Shown: positions 45,336-55,881, counted from the first letter of the stretch. The stretch is 64,000 bases of DNA from Faecalibacterium sp. (GCA_020025825.1 JAHHRL010000009.1:1-64000), one strand, 5' to 3'. Translations and numbers: made by a program. Notes: generated by a model not told the origin, from the sequence alone.

Positions 45336-46790
45336 ATGCAGTATCTTATGATTTTTACAATCCTGTTCCCCATGTTGGCAGCGGGATGCGTTTTTACAAA
45401 AAACATTAAAAAGAGTTTGCCTGCGCTGCATAAGTTTGTTTTTGCAGCAACGGTAATTAACAGTATTGCATTGCTGGTGCTGGTATTTGGCCCGCAGGTC
45501 GAGATGCTGCGGCTTTTCCAGTTTTCGGAAAGCTTGCAGGCTGTTTTGGCGGTAGACGGTTTGTCCCGTGTATTTATTCTGATTATCTCTATCCTGTGGC
45601 CTATTACTACGCTGTATGCATTTGACTACATGGAGCACGAAGGGGAGGAAGTACGCTTTTTCTGCTTCTTCCTGCTTTCCTATGGTGTGTCGGCAGGTAT
45701 TGCGCTGGCAGGCAACCTGGTTACGCTGTATATGTTCTTCGAGCTGCTGACTATGGCTACACTGCCTCTGGTTATGCACAAGATGGACGACAAGGCTCGA
45801 TTTGCCGGTAAGCGCTATCTGATTTACTCCATGGTGGGTGCGTCGCTGGGCTTTATCGCTATCGTATTTATTCAGGTTTACGGCAATGGCGGAAACTTTA
45901 CGCTGGGTGGTGTTCTGCCCGCAGGTTTGTCTGCCGAAGTAGTTCAAATGCTGCGTGTCGCATTCACACTGGCATTCTTCGGCTTTGGTGTTAAGGCAGC
46001 ATTGTTCCCCATGAGCCTGTGGCTGCCCTCCGCATCTGTGGCACCTACGCCTGTTACCGCACTGCTGCACGCAGCTGCTGTTGTTAAGGCAGGCGCCTTT
46101 GCCTGCATTCGTGTGACCTACTACAGCTTTGGCACCGAAATTTTGCGTGGCTCCTTTGCACAGTACATCCCCATGGTGGCAGCTATCATTACGATTGCGG
46201 GCGGCTCCTTGTTGGCACTGCGCAGCAACCACCTGAAGCGCCGCTTGGCTTGGTCTACAGTAAGTAACCTGTCTTACATTTTGTTTGCGGCCTTGCTTAT
46301 GACCGACTTGGGCTTAAAGGCAGCTTGCATGCACATGCTGGCACACGCTTTTATTAAGATTACACTGTTCTTTGGTGTTGGCTCTGTTCTGGTTTCTGCC
46401 GGAAAAGAATATCTGGACGAAATTGGCGGTTTGGCCTACCGTATGCCCGTTACATTTGCCTGCTTTGTCATTGCTTCTACAGCACTGATGGGTGTTCCGC
46501 CCATGCCGGGCTTCTTTAGTAAGTGGGCAATCGGCAGCGCAGCAGCAGGCGGCGGTGCTTTGGAAATTATCGGCATTGGTGCGCTGATGGTATCTGCGTT
46601 CCTGACGGCAATTTATTTGATGAGCATTGTTTCTGCCGCATATTTCCCGGCAGACGGCAAGAAGCAAGTTGGTCCCAGTTTGGAAAAGCCCCGTATGGCA
46701 TTTACCCAGGTTACCCTTTGCGTGCTGATTGTGGCAATGGGCGTTTTTAATCAGGTAATCCAGTCCGGCTTGGACCATTGGCTGTTTTAA
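45336..46790 (+). CDS. Antiporter-like subunit 3 (MrpD/NuoM type)
   Basis: A 484-residue paralogue with VTLYMFFELLTMATLPLV (TM5 Glu), GVKAALFPMSLWLPSASVAP (TM7 Lys) and ALLHAAAVVKAGAFA (TM8 Lys). ATG 45336 follows AAGGGGTG; the GTG at 45327 lies within the ribosome site. It is the third of four such subunits. Confidence 0.9.
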   Translation: MQYLMIFTILFPMLAAGCVFTKNIKKSLPALHKFVFAATVINSIALLVLVFGPQVEMLRLFQFSESLQAVLAVDGLSRVFILIISILWPITTLYAFDYMEHEGEEVRFFCFFLLSYGVSAGIALAGNLVTLYMFFELLTMATLPLVMHKMDDKARFAGKRYLIYSMVGASLGFIAIVFIQVYGNGGNFTLGGVLPAGLSAEVVQMLRVAFTLAFFGFGVKAALFPMSLWLPSASVAPTPVTALLHAAAVVKAGAFACIRVTYYSFGTEILRGSFAQYIPMVAAIITIAGGSLLALRSNHLKRRLAWSTVSNLSYILFAALLMTDLGLKAACMHMLAHAFIKITLFFGVGSVLVSAGKEYLDEIGGLAYRMPVTFACFVIASTALMGVPPMPGFFSKWAIGSAAAGGGALEIIGIGALMVSAFLTAIYLMSIVSAAYFPADGKKQVGPSLEKPRMAFTQVTLCVLIVAMGVFNQVIQSGLDHWLF

Positions 46791-46806
46791 TTAGGAGGAG
46801 AATGCA

Positions 46807-48729
46807 ATGAACGTATTACCTATTTCGGTTGTCGGCTGCGTTTTGCTCCCGATGTTAGCCGCACCGATTGCTTATTTGTGGCAGCGCCGCAATGAAAAGG
46901 CCGGTTACGTATTAACCAGCGTGATTTGCTTTTTGGCATTAGCTGCTGCTGGATTTATCTATGCAGCAGGGGAGGGCAGCTTTGCTGTACCGGACCTTTT
47001 CCTGCTGGGCTGCACCTTTACTGCGGGCGGCTTCCATAATGTATTTGGCTTACTGTGTGCAGCCATGTTCTTTATGAGTTCTTTGGCAAACCCCGCCTAC
47101 TTCCGTGGCGAGTCCCGTGCAGAGCGATACAGCGCATTTTTGCTGCTGGCTTTAGGCAGCACGATGGGCGTGTTCTATGCAGGTGATTTGTTTACCCTGT
47201 ACATCTGCTTTGAAATCATGTCCTTTGCATCTTGGGTATGGGTAGCACACAACGAAAACAAAGCAGCACAAAAAGCTGCTGATACTTACTTGGGTATGGC
47301 CATGATTGGCGGCTTGGTGATGCTGTACGGCTTGTTTGTTCTGTACAATATGTTCGGCACGCTTTCTTTGGCAGAACTGCCTGAGCTGGCTGCTGCCTAT
47401 CCGAACCAGAAGAAGCTGCTGCTGCCTGCAATTTGCATGCTGATTGGTTTTGGTACTAAGGTTGGTATGTTCCCGCTCCATGTATGGCTGCCTAAGGCAT
47501 ACCCGGCTGCACCGGCTCCCGCCAGTGCGCTGTTGTCCAGTATCCTGACAAAGTCCGGTGTTTTGGGCATTTTGCTGATTGTACTGTGCCTGATGTGGGG
47601 CAACCAGACCTTTATGATGCTGCTGTTGGTACTGGGATGCATCACGATGGTACTGGGTGCAGTGCTTGCAGTGTTCTCCATGGACCTGAAGCGCACACTG
47701 GCTTGTTCTTCACTTTCCCAGATTGGCTTTATTCTGGTAGGCATCTCCATGTTTACCATGGGCCAGGAAACCGCTTTGGCAGCCGGTGGTGTAATGAGCC
47801 ACGCAATCAACCACGCACTGACCAAGTTGGTGCTGTTTGTATGCGCAGGCGTCATCTTTAAGCGCACACACACCTTGGACTTGAACAAACTGAAGGGCGC
47901 AGGACGCAACTGCCTGCCTTTGAAGATTTGCTTCTTAATCAGCGGTATGTCTCTGGCTGGTGTACCCGGTTTTGGCGGCTATATCAGCAAGACCTTGCTG
48001 CACGAAAGCATTGTGCATCAGATGCACTTGCAGCAGGGCGTGATGGTTGATATTTTGAGTGCAGCGGAATGGGCGTTCCTGATTTCCGGTGGTTTGACTG
48101 CTGCTTACATGACGAAACTGTTTGTTAAGATTTTTGTCCAGAAGCCGGACGGCGAGAGTCATCTGGTTAAGATGGACAAGGGCAGCCTTATTGCGGTAGT
48201 GCCTACTGCGGCTGCACTGCTTGTGATGGGCTTACTGCCCAGCTTAACCTACGAGAAGATTGGTGCTTATGCAGCTGCTTCTCTGAGCAGTGAACCCTTT
48301 GCGGTATCTTACTTTATTTGGGAAAATCTGAAGGGTGCAGTAATTTCTCTTGCTATTGGTGCACTGGTCTATTTTGTGTTCGTTCGCCATCTGCTTACGG
48401 ACAAGCGCAGCAACACCTACGTTTATGCTACCAACCTGATTGATTTGGAGGATGACGTGTATCGTCCCTTGCTGAATCTGGCTGCTTTTGTGGGTGCGTT
48501 TGCAGCACGTGTATGCTACAGCGTAACTGACTTTGTAGCAGGCGGAATGAACTGGCTGATGCATCTGGGTGCAACCGAGCGTGTTACACCGGGCAAGGAC
48601 CACCACTTTGGCCATTACTCCAAGGCTTATGTAAAGATGAATGCAATTTTGCAGACGTTGCAATTTGAGCTGATGCTGTTTGGTATTGGTGTGGTTGTTA
48701 CACTGGTATACTTATTGATTAACCTTTAA
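46807..48729 (+). CDS. Antiporter-like subunit 4 (MrpA/NuoL type, long)
   Basis: A 640-residue paralogue, the longest, with about 14 core helices plus a C-terminal extension of about 150 residues containing further hydrophobic segments, as in NuoL-like or MbhH'/MbxH' subunits. TM5 Glu (FTLYICFEIMSFASWVWV), TM7 Lys (GTKVGMFPLHVWLPKAYPA) and TM8 Lys (LLSSILTKSGVLG) are kept. TAGGAGGAG precedes the ATG. Last gene of the operon, followed by a very strong terminator. Confidence 0.9.
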   Translation: MNVLPISVVGCVLLPMLAAPIAYLWQRRNEKAGYVLTSVICFLALAAAGFIYAAGEGSFAVPDLFLLGCTFTAGGFHNVFGLLCAAMFFMSSLANPAYFRGESRAERYSAFLLLALGSTMGVFYAGDLFTLYICFEIMSFASWVWVAHNENKAAQKAADTYLGMAMIGGLVMLYGLFVLYNMFGTLSLAELPELAAAYPNQKKLLLPAICMLIGFGTKVGMFPLHVWLPKAYPAAPAPASALLSSILTKSGVLGILLIVLCLMWGNQTFMMLLLVLGCITMVLGAVLAVFSMDLKRTLACSSLSQIGFILVGISMFTMGQETALAAGGVMSHAINHALTKLVLFVCAGVIFKRTHTLDLNKLKGAGRNCLPLKICFLISGMSLAGVPGFGGYISKTLLHESIVHQMHLQQGVMVDILSAAEWAFLISGGLTAAYMTKLFVKIFVQKPDGESHLVKMDKGSLIAVVPTAAALLVMGLLPSLTYEKIGAYAAASLSSEPFAVSYFIWENLKGAVISLAIGALVYFVFVRHLLTDKRSNTYVYATNLIDLEDDVYRPLLNLAAFVGAFAARVCYSVTDFVAGGMNWLMHLGATERVTPGKDHHFGHYSKAYVKMNAILQTLQFELMLFGIGVVVTLVYLLINL

Positions 48730-48741
48730 TTTGTAGAAATA

Positions 48742-48784
48742 AAAACGAACCGTATGCCTAAAATGGCATACGGTTCGTTTTTTA
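48742..48784 (+). terminator. Terminator of the antiporter operon
   Basis: AAAACGAACCGTATGCC (48742-48758) pairs perfectly with GGCATACGGTTCGTTTT (48765-48781), followed by more Ts. Confidence 0.92.
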
Positions 48785-48856
48785 GGATTGAGAAGAACAA
48801 AACACGACAAAAAATCATTTTTTCTCTGTATTAACAAAAAATTTTCGGGAAAACTG

Positions 48857-48885
48857 TTGACATCAACAAAACAAAAGTATACACT
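48857..48885 (+). promoter_or_regulatory. Promoter of rpsL-rpsG-fusA
   Basis: TTGACA (48857-48862), 17 bp, TACACT (48880-48885). A leader of about 125 nt follows, holding a small hairpin GGCGGGTTTCCGCC (48935-48948). Confidence 0.65.
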
Positions 48886-49019
48886 ATCAGTGTTGTGCTT
48901 TGCCGCACAATTGTATCAATTTTTACGTTGTTTCGGCGGGTTTCCGCCTAAACATAAATCGAGGGGTGCAGACGCGATTGCGTACTGTCATCCTAATAAT
49001 GGAAAGAAAGGAGAACAAA

Positions 49020-49442
49020 ATGCCTACTTTTAACCAGCTGGTTCGCAATGGTCGTAACGTCCTGGCTACTAAGAGCACCGCTCCCGCACTGCAGAAGGGT
49101 TACAACTCCCTGAAGAAGGAGTACACCAATCTGGAGAGCCCTCAGAAGCGTGGTGTTTGCACCGCCGTTCGTACTATGACCCCCAAGAAGCCCAACTCTG
49201 CACTGCGTAAGGTTGCTCGTGTCCGCCTGACGAATGGTATTGAGGTTACCTCTTACATTCCCGGTATCGGCCACAACCTGCAGGAGCACTCTGTTGTGCT
49301 GATCCGCGGTGGCCGTGTCAAGGACTTGCCCGGTGTTCGTTACCACATCATCCGTGGTACTCTGGATACCCAGGGTGTCAATGGTCGTATGCAGGCCCGT
49401 TCCAAGTACGGTGCTAAGCGTCCCAAGGCCGCAAAGAAGTAA
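49020..49442 (+). CDS. rpsL: 30S ribosomal protein S12
   Basis: A 140-residue S12. It has the Firmicutes-type insert after LVRNGR ([20 protein letters not shown]) before QKRGVC. The decoding-site segment [11 protein letters not shown] (54-64) and the [21 protein letters not shown] loop are the unmodified forms found in streptomycin-sensitive bacteria. ATG 49020 follows AAAGGAG. First gene of the str cluster. Confidence 0.97.
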   Translation: MPTFNQLVRNGRNVLATKSTAPALQKGYNSLKKEYTNLESPQKRGVCTAVRTMTPKKPNSALRKVARVRLTNGIEVTSYIPGIGHNLQEHSVVLIRGGRVKDLPGVRYHIIRGTLDTQGVNGRMQARSKYGAKRPKAAKK

Positions 49443-49616
49443 TTCTTTACACAACCTAATCATTGTTCGCCATTAAAGGCTTTCCATATAAATAACAAGT
49501 TCGGCCTCGCGGCTGGATGGTAACGGTTTATGCAGGATTGCTCTTTATGACACAACGGGGGCCGAAAGACGGCCTTCGAGTACCGATGATATCATTCTAT
49601 GAAGGAGGGAAGAAAG
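49443..49616 (+). promoter_or_regulatory. rpsL-rpsG spacer with hairpin
   Basis: A 174-nt gap, long for a ribosomal operon. GGCCG (49560-49564) pairs with CGGCC (49570-49574) around AAAGA, about 30 nt before the rpsG ribosome site. In E. coli the S12-S7 spacer is where S7 represses its own operon. A similar role here is inference. Confidence 0.4.
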
Positions 49617-50087
49617 ATGCCTAGAAGAGGTAACATTGCAAAGCGTGATGTTCTGGCAGATCCTATTTACAATTCCAAGCTGGTGACCCGCCTGGTCAAC
49701 AGCGTTATGCTGGATGGCAAGAAGGGCGTTGCCCAGAAGATCGTTTACGACGCTTTCAACATGATCCAGGAGAAGAGCGGTAATGATCCGCTGGAAATGT
49801 TCGAAAAGGCTATGGAGAACATTATGCCTAGCCTGGAGTGCAAGACTCGCCGTGTGGGTGGTTCTAACTATCAGGTTCCCCTGGAAGTTAGCCCTGCTCG
49901 TCGTGAGACCCTGGGCCTGCGTTGGTTGACTCAGTACAGCCGTGTACGTGGTGAAAAGACCATGTGCGAGCGTCTGTGCAACGAGATCATCGACGCAAGC
50001 AACAACACCGGCGCTGCTGTTAAGAAGCGTGAGGACGTCCACAAGATGGCTGAAGCTAACAAGGCTTTTGCTCATTTCCGTTATTGA
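49617..50087 (+). CDS. rpsG: 30S ribosomal protein S7
   Basis: A 156-residue S7, the standard length, starting [20 protein letters not shown] with [20 protein letters not shown], the 16S rRNA head-binding region. ATG 49617 lies 7 nt behind AAGGAGGG; the ATG at 49599 overlaps that site. fusA follows after 28 nt. Confidence 0.97.
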   Translation: MPRRGNIAKRDVLADPIYNSKLVTRLVNSVMLDGKKGVAQKIVYDAFNMIQEKSGNDPLEMFEKAMENIMPSLECKTRRVGGSNYQVPLEVSPARRETLGLRWLTQYSRVRGEKTMCERLCNEIIDASNNTGAAVKKREDVHKMAEANKAFAHFRY

Positions 50088-50115
50088 TCCAGTGTCGATT
50101 TAGGAGGTTAATTTC

Positions 50116-52242
50116 ATGGCTACTCCCAGAGAAGTTTCTCTGCAGATGACGAGAAATATCGGCATCATGGCACATATCGACGCAGGTAAGACCACCACTA
50201 CCGAGCGTATCCTGTACTACACCGGTGTTAACCACAAGATCGGTGAAACTCACGATGGTTCCGCTACGATGGACTGGATGGCACAGGAGCAGGAGCGTGG
50301 TATTACCATTACGTCTGCTGCTACCACCTGCTACTGGAGTCACTCTGACTTCCACAATGACGCTGCTGCGGCGAAGAAGAATCGTCACCGCATCAACATC
50401 ATCGACACCCCGGGCCACGTCGACTTTACTGTCGAAGTTCAGCGCTCTCTGCGTGTCCTGGACGGTTCTGTTACCGTTCTGGCTGCTAAGGGCGGTGTTG
50501 AGCCCCAGTCTGAGACCGTTTGGCGTCAGGCTGACGAGTACAAAGTCCCCCGTATGGTTTACGTCAACAAGATGGATACCATGGGTGCTGACTTCTACCG
50601 TTGTGTTGAGATGCTGCACGAGCGTCTGCACGCTAATGGCGTGCCGATTCAGCTGCCTATCGGCAAGGAAGACACCTTTAAGGGTTTGATCGACCTGGTC
50701 GAGATGAAGGCTGAAGTTTACTACGATGACATGGGCAACGACATGCGTGTGGAGGAAATCCCCGCTGACATGATGGACGATGCTCAGATGTACCACGACC
50801 AGCTGGTCGAGGCTGTCGCATCCAGCGACGAAGCTCTGATGGAGAAGTACCTTGAGGAAGGCGACCTGAGCGTTGCTGAAATCAAGATGGGCCTGCGTAA
50901 GGCTACTCTGTCTAACGAGATCGTTCCTGTTACCTGTGGTTCTTCTTACAAGAACAAGGGTGTTCAGAAGCTGCTGGACGCTATCGTAGACTATATGCCC
51001 GCTCCCACTGATGTTGAGGACATTAAGGGCGTTAACCCCGATACCGGCGAAGAGGAGACTCGTCCTTCTGACGACAACGCTCCCTTTGCTGCACTGGCAT
51101 TTAAGATTGCTACCGACCCGTTCGTTGGTAAGCTGGCATACTTCCGCGTCTACTCCGGTAAGGTCGAGGCAGGTACCACTGTTTACAACTCCGTTAAGGA
51201 TAGCAACGAGCGTATGGGCCGCATTCTGCAGATGCACTCTAACCACCGTAAGGACATTGATGTTTGCTACGCAGGCGATATTGCTGCTGTTGTTGGTTTG
51301 AAGAACACCACCACCGGCGATACTCTGTGTGACGAGCGTCATCCGATCATCCTGGAGTCTATGAACTTCCCGGAGCCCGTTATCCGTGTTGCTATCGAGC
51401 CTAAGACTAAGGCTGGTAACGAAAAGATGGGTATCGCTCTGGCAAAGCTGGCTGAGGAAGATCCCACCTTTAAGACCTACACCGATGAGGAAACCGGTCA
51501 GACCATTATCGCCGGCATGGGCGAGCTGCACCTGGAAATCATCGTTGACCGTCTGCTGCGTGAGTTCAAGGTTGAGGCTAACGTTGGTGCGCCTCAGGTT
51601 GCTTACCGTGAAACCATTCGCAAGGAAGCTAACCAGGATACCAAGTATGCACGTCAGTCCGGTGGTAAGGGCCAGTACGGTCACGTTAAGATTAAGATCG
51701 AGCCCAACGAGCCCGGTAAGGGTTACGAGTTTATCAACGATGTTGTTGGCGGTGCTATTCCGAAGGAATACATCCCCGCAGTTGATAACGGTATCCAGGG
51801 CGCAATGAAGACCGGCATCTTGGCAGGTTACCCTGTTGTTGACGTCAAGGTCAGCCTGTACGATGGTTCCTATCACGAGGTCGACTCCTCTGAAATGGCT
51901 TTCTCCATCGCAGGTTCTATGGCTTTCAAGGAAGCTATGCGTAAGGCAGATCCTATCATCACCGAGCCTATCATGAAGGTTGCAGTTGTTGTGCCTGATG
52001 AGTACTTGGGCGATGTTATCGGTGACCTGAACAGCCGCCGTGGCCAGATCCAGGGCATGGAAGCTATGAATGGTACCCAGCGTGTTAACGCTATGGTTCC
52101 TCTGGCTCAGATGTTCGGTTATGCTACCGACCTGCGTTCCAAGACTCAGGGCCGTGGCCAGTATTCTATGGAGCCCTCTCACTACGAGCCGGTTCCCAAG
52201 AACATTGCTGAAACCATTATTGCTGGTCGTGCAAAGGACTAA
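50116..52242 (+). CDS. fusA: Elongation factor G
   Basis: A 708-residue translocase GTPase. G1 is AHIDAGKTT, the switch I region ends [13 protein letters not shown]3 is DTPGHVDF and G4 is NKMD; domains II-V follow with the usual GxGELHLE (domain III) and [14 protein letters not shown] (domain V). AGGAGG precedes the ATG. Confidence 0.97.
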   Translation: MATPREVSLQMTRNIGIMAHIDAGKTTTTERILYYTGVNHKIGETHDGSATMDWMAQEQERGITITSAATTCYWSHSDFHNDAAAAKKNRHRINIIDTPGHVDFTVEVQRSLRVLDGSVTVLAAKGGVEPQSETVWRQADEYKVPRMVYVNKMDTMGADFYRCVEMLHERLHANGVPIQLPIGKEDTFKGLIDLVEMKAEVYYDDMGNDMRVEEIPADMMDDAQMYHDQLVEAVASSDEALMEKYLEEGDLSVAEIKMGLRKATLSNEIVPVTCGSSYKNKGVQKLLDAIVDYMPAPTDVEDIKGVNPDTGEEETRPSDDNAPFAALAFKIATDPFVGKLAYFRVYSGKVEAGTTVYNSVKDSNERMGRILQMHSNHRKDIDVCYAGDIAAVVGLKNTTTGDTLCDERHPIILESMNFPEPVIRVAIEPKTKAGNEKMGIALAKLAEEDPTFKTYTDEETGQTIIAGMGELHLEIIVDRLLREFKVEANVGAPQVAYRETIRKEANQDTKYARQSGGKGQYGHVKIKIEPNEPGKGYEFINDVVGGAIPKEYIPAVDNGIQGAMKTGILAGYPVVDVKVSLYDGSYHEVDSSEMAFSIAGSMAFKEAMRKADPIITEPIMKVAVVVPDEYLGDVIGDLNSRRGQIQGMEAMNGTQRVNAMVPLAQMFGYATDLRSKTQGRGQYSMEPSHYEPVPKNIAETIIAGRAKD

Positions 52243-52277
52243 TTCCTGTGTATGAACGGTAAAAGCGGCAAAATCTC

Positions 52278-52306
52278 TTGATTTTGCTGCTACCATTTAG
52301 TAGAAT
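52278..52306 (+). promoter_or_regulatory. Separate promoter of tuf
   Basis: TTGATT (52278-52283), 17 bp, TAGAAT (52301-52306), in the 126-nt gap after fusA. It would let tuf be expressed above the level of the str genes. Confidence 0.65.
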
Positions 52307-52368
52307 AGCATTGCATGTACAATGCTGTTATAACCAAAGATGACTTCACATTCAAGGAGGACATTACA

Positions 52369-53574
52369 ATGGCTGAAAAGGCAAAATTTGACCGCTCCTT
52401 GCCCCACGTTAACATCGGCACCATTGGCCACGTTGACCACGGCAAGACCACCACTACTGCTGCTATTACTAAGGTTCTGTCTATGGAGGGCGGCGCAGAC
52501 TTCCAGGACTATGCTAACATCGACAAGGCTCCCGAAGAGCGCGAGCGTGGTATTACCATTAACTCTGCACACGTTGAGTACAGCACCAAGAACCGTCACT
52601 ACGCACACGTTGACTGCCCGGGCCACGCTGACTACGTTAAGAACATGATCACTGGTGCTGCTCAGATGGACGGCGCTATCCTGGTTGTTTCTGCTTCCGA
52701 CGGTCCCATGCCCCAGACTCGTGAGCACATCCTGCTGTCCCGTCAGGTCGGCGTTCCCTACATCGTTGTTTTCATGAACAAGGTTGACCAGGTTGACGAC
52801 CCCGAGCTGCTGGATCTGGTTGAGATGGAGATCCGTGATCTGCTGAACGAGTACGACTTCCCCGGCGACGACACCCCCATCGTGAAGGGTTCTGCACTGG
52901 GCGTTCTGGAGAGCACCAGCACCGATCCCAACGCTCCTGAGTATGCTTGCATCCACGAGCTGATGGACGCTGTTGACAGCTACATCCCCACTCCTGACCG
53001 TATGGCTGACAAGCCCTTCCTGATGCCCGTTGAGGACGTCATGACCATCTCTGGCCGTGGTACTGTTGCTACCGGCCGTGTTGAGCGTGGTACTGCTAAG
53101 ATCGGCGACCAGGTTGAGATCGTTGGCCTGAAGCCCGAGAAGCTGACCTCCACCATCACTGGTCTGGAAATGTTCCGCAAGAGCCTGGAGTACACTCAGG
53201 CTGGCGATAACATCGGCGCTCTGCTGCGTGGTGTTGACCGTAACCAGATCGAGCGTGGCCAGGTTCTGGCTAAGCCCGGTTCCGTACACCCCCACACCGT
53301 TTTCGACGGTCAGGTGTACGTCCTGAAGAAGGAAGAAGGCGGCCGTCACACTCCGTTCTTCTCTAACTACCGTCCTCAGTTCTACTTCCGTACTACTGAC
53401 GTAACCGGTATCATCGAGCTGCCCGAAGGCACCGAGATGTGCATGCCTGGCGATAACGTTACCATGCACGTTAGCCTGATCACTCCTATCGCTATGGAAG
53501 AGGGCCTGCGTTTCGCTATCCGTGAGGGTGGCCGTACCGTTGGTTCTGGCGTTGTTTCCAAGATCTACGAATAA
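52369..53574 (+). CDS. tuf: Elongation factor Tu
   Basis: A 401-residue GTPase that delivers aminoacyl-tRNA. G1 GHVDHGKT (20-27), the switch I stretch [23 protein letters not shown] and NKVDQVDD are all present. ATG 52369 follows AAGGAGG. The codon set is strongly biased, as expected for one of the cell's most abundant proteins. A terminator closes the cluster. Confidence 0.98.
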   Translation: MAEKAKFDRSLPHVNIGTIGHVDHGKTTTTAAITKVLSMEGGADFQDYANIDKAPEERERGITINSAHVEYSTKNRHYAHVDCPGHADYVKNMITGAAQMDGAILVVSASDGPMPQTREHILLSRQVGVPYIVVFMNKVDQVDDPELLDLVEMEIRDLLNEYDFPGDDTPIVKGSALGVLESTSTDPNAPEYACIHELMDAVDSYIPTPDRMADKPFLMPVEDVMTISGRGTVATGRVERGTAKIGDQVEIVGLKPEKLTSTITGLEMFRKSLEYTQAGDNIGALLRGVDRNQIERGQVLAKPGSVHPHTVFDGQVYVLKKEEGGRHTPFFSNYRPQFYFRTTDVTGIIELPEGTEMCMPGDNVTMHVSLITPIAMEEGLRFAIREGGRTVGSGVVSKIYE

Positions 53575-53617
53575 TTTTCGTTTTTAACCCTAGCATAAAT
53601 TGTATTCGGCTGATTGG

Positions 53618-53655
53618 GAGCCTCTGCTGTGAAAACAGCAGAGGCTCTTTTTTTG
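53618..53655 (+). terminator. Terminator of the str/tuf cluster
   Basis: GAGCCTCTGCTGT (53618-53630) pairs perfectly with ACAGCAGAGGCTC (53635-53647), followed by TTTTTTT. Confidence 0.9.
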
Positions 53656-54079
53656 TTTGTTGTGAAGAAAAAGGCTGTTTAATACATATAGGGGAGATAT
53701 GCTATTGTGATAGCACACAAATATTTTAGTGGAAAGCTTTGAAAAAAGTGACCGCTAAAGGATGGGAATAACAATAGTTATAGAGTATTTGTGACGTAAT
53801 TGAGAAATACTAATGTAGGTCAAGCAAAATAGTATCTGCAACGATAGGAGCAAAGCGAAAAAGTATCAGTTGTATTGTTCAGAGATAAAATGAGCTTTAA
53901 CAAGGGAAAGTACCGCTATTTGTGTAAGAAAATCCTGATTTTTTGAGAAATATTTCTTGATTAGAATGAATAAAAGGTTGTATAGTATATAAATATGCGG
54001 CATTTGGAAGAAAATATTATAGTTTATTCAAAAGTTGCTGATATAATAAAAATGTTTAGTGAAAGGGGAGGTTTGTTCG
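53656..54079 (+). other. AT-rich gene-free stretch upstream of the MATE gene
   Basis: About 420 bp with no convincing frame. TTGATT (53957-53962), 18 bp, TATAGT (53981-53986) is the best promoter. A second TATAAT lies at 54042-54047 without a clear -35. The rest shows no terminator or repeat that I can recognise. Confidence 0.45.
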
Positions 54080-55456
54080 ATGGAACATGAAAAGAACAAT
54101 ATGGGAACAGGCAGCGTTAAAAAGCTGTTTGTCCAGTTGGCAATTCCGGCAGTAGTTGCGCAGGTTATCAACCTACTGTATAACATCGTAGACCGTATTT
54201 ACATTGGCAGAATTGAAGGAGTAGGTGCAAGTGCACTGACTGGTGTTGGTGTTTTTGTGCCTATTATGATGCTGATTACGGCATTTGCAATGCTGGTTGG
54301 TGCGGGTGGTGCACCACGTGCTGCAATTGCAATGGGTCAGGGCGATAATAAAGCAGCCGAAAAAATTATGGGTAACTGCTTTAGTATGCTGCTGGTGCTG
54401 ACCGTAGTTCTGACAATTGTATTCTATGCAGCGGCACCTACGTTATTAAGTTGGTTTGGTGCCAGTGAGGCTACCTTGCCGTATGCATTAGAGTATGGTC
54501 GCATTTATGTTTTAGGCTCTGTGTTTGTGTTGATGGTTATGGGCATGAATATGTTTATTACCGCACAGGGTTTTGCAAAATTTAGTATGCTGACCACGGT
54601 TATTGGTGCAGTTATCAACATCATTTTGGACCCGATTTTGATTTTTGGCTTCAAAATGGGCGTAGCAGGCGCAGCAATTGCAACAATTTTCAGTCAGGCT
54701 GTAAGTGCTATTTGGGTTTTACGCTTTTTGGTGGGTAACAAAACTACCTTGAAATTGCGCAAGGAAAATTTGCCGCTGGATATGAAAGTCGTTTCTCAGG
54801 TATTGGGCTTGGGCGTATCTACCTTTGTAATGATTTCTACCGAGAGCTTGCTGGCAATCAGCTTTAATAGTAGTCTGGCTCGTTATGGCGGCGACATCGC
54901 AGTTGGTGCAATGACCATTATCACCAGCATTACCCAGCTGGTTAATATGCCTTTGACCGGTATGTGTCAGGGTTGCCAGCCGCTGATTAGCTACAACTAT
55001 GGCGCTGGTCTGAAAGACCGTGTCAAGGAGGCTTTCCGGACACTGTTTACTGTTGGCGTCATTTATGCTACGGTGTTCTGGGTTATGCTGATGTTTATAC
55101 CTCAGTTCTTTGCAGGAATTTTTACGCCGGATGTAGAGCTTATTGCTTACACAACTTGGGCGCTGCGCATTTATATGCTGGGCATTTTCTCGGTTGGCTT
55201 CCAGGTGACCTGCCAGCAGAGCTTTATGGCACTGGGTCAGGCAAAAATCAGCCTGCTCTTGGCATGCTTGCGTAAAATCATTCTGTTGATTCCGCTGATT
55301 TTCATACTGCCGTTGTTTATGCAGAACAAGGTATTTGGCGTTTTTGTGGCTGAACCCGTTAGCGATATTATTGCTGCAATCGTAACTACAGCAATGTTCT
55401 TCAAGAACTTTAATAAAATTCTGGATAACGGTCCTTCACAAAATGCAAAAGCATAA
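54080..55456 (+). CDS. MATE family efflux transporter
   Basis: A 458-residue exporter with 12 predicted helices in two related halves. The first helix NLLYNIVDRIYIGRIEGVGA and the later LINMPLTGMCQG-like segment (LVNMPLTGMCQGCQPLISYNYGAG) are characteristic. Members use Na+ or H+ gradients to expel cationic drugs or metabolites; the cargo is unknown here. ATG 54080 lies 8 nt behind GGGGAGG, and the GTG at 54059 is less likely. Single gene with terminator. Confidence 0.9.
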   Translation: MEHEKNNMGTGSVKKLFVQLAIPAVVAQVINLLYNIVDRIYIGRIEGVGASALTGVGVFVPIMMLITAFAMLVGAGGAPRAAIAMGQGDNKAAEKIMGNCFSMLLVLTVVLTIVFYAAAPTLLSWFGASEATLPYALEYGRIYVLGSVFVLMVMGMNMFITAQGFAKFSMLTTVIGAVINIILDPILIFGFKMGVAGAAIATIFSQAVSAIWVLRFLVGNKTTLKLRKENLPLDMKVVSQVLGLGVSTFVMISTESLLAISFNSSLARYGGDIAVGAMTIITSITQLVNMPLTGMCQGCQPLISYNYGAGLKDRVKEAFRTLFTVGVIYATVFWVMLMFIPQFFAGIFTPDVELIAYTTWALRIYMLGIFSVGFQVTCQQSFMALGQAKISLLLACLRKIILLIPLIFILPLFMQNKVFGVFVAEPVSDIIAAIVTTAMFFKNFNKILDNGPSQNAKA

Positions 55457-55489
55457 CAGTTAAAAGCGACGGTCCCTAATAGATATAAC

Positions 55490-55538
55490 AAAGGCAACAG
55501 ACTTGAAGGTAAAGTACCTTAGGTCTGTTGCCTTTTAT
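55490..55538 (+). terminator. Terminator of the MATE gene
   Basis: AAGGCAACAGAC (55491-55502) pairs with GTCTGTTGCCTT (55523-55534), with an inner AAGGT/ACCTT stem; TTTTA follows. Confidence 0.85.
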
Positions 55539-55881
55539 AGTTAGAGATGTGAGCGATACCGATTAAAATGAGATGTAGTCTATACGGTTGGCAGACAGTG
55601 AAGCTTTAAGGTCACTTACCTTATATGGCAACATCAAGCTAAGCCATAGCGAAAGAGCAAAAACCAACAGCCCCACCAGAAAAACATCGTTGAATTTTAA
55701 TATGCGCCTGAAGTATAAAAAGCCTATTGCGGTAAGAAAAGTGCTAGGCCTTTGGAAACATTGTGAATATGTCCAGAAGAGTATGTATAGCTTTGGTGAC
55801 TATTTATATTGTCTTAAGCGAAACGATATAGTACAATTTATTAAAATGGGATTTTATATCGAAAGGAAGCGAAACAAAGCA
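55539..55881 (+). other. Upstream region and promoter of the GH79 gene
   Basis: About 340 bp with no supported gene. An open frame runs in phase with the GH79 gene from 55588, but it lacks a ribosome site and contains the promoter TTGTCT (55809-55814), 17 bp, TACAAT (55832-55837), so I do not treat it as coding. Confidence 0.5.

Noticed and set aside
50056..52296. Long antisense frame opposite fusA
   Set aside because: A by-product of strongly biased codons in EF-G. Similar shadows lie opposite GH3, feoB, parE, tuf and the antiporter genes.
55588..55881. In-phase N-terminal extension of the GH79 gene
   Set aside because: It lacks a ribosome site, is basic and low in similarity to anything, and contains a good promoter. 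GH79 similarity starts after ATG 55882.
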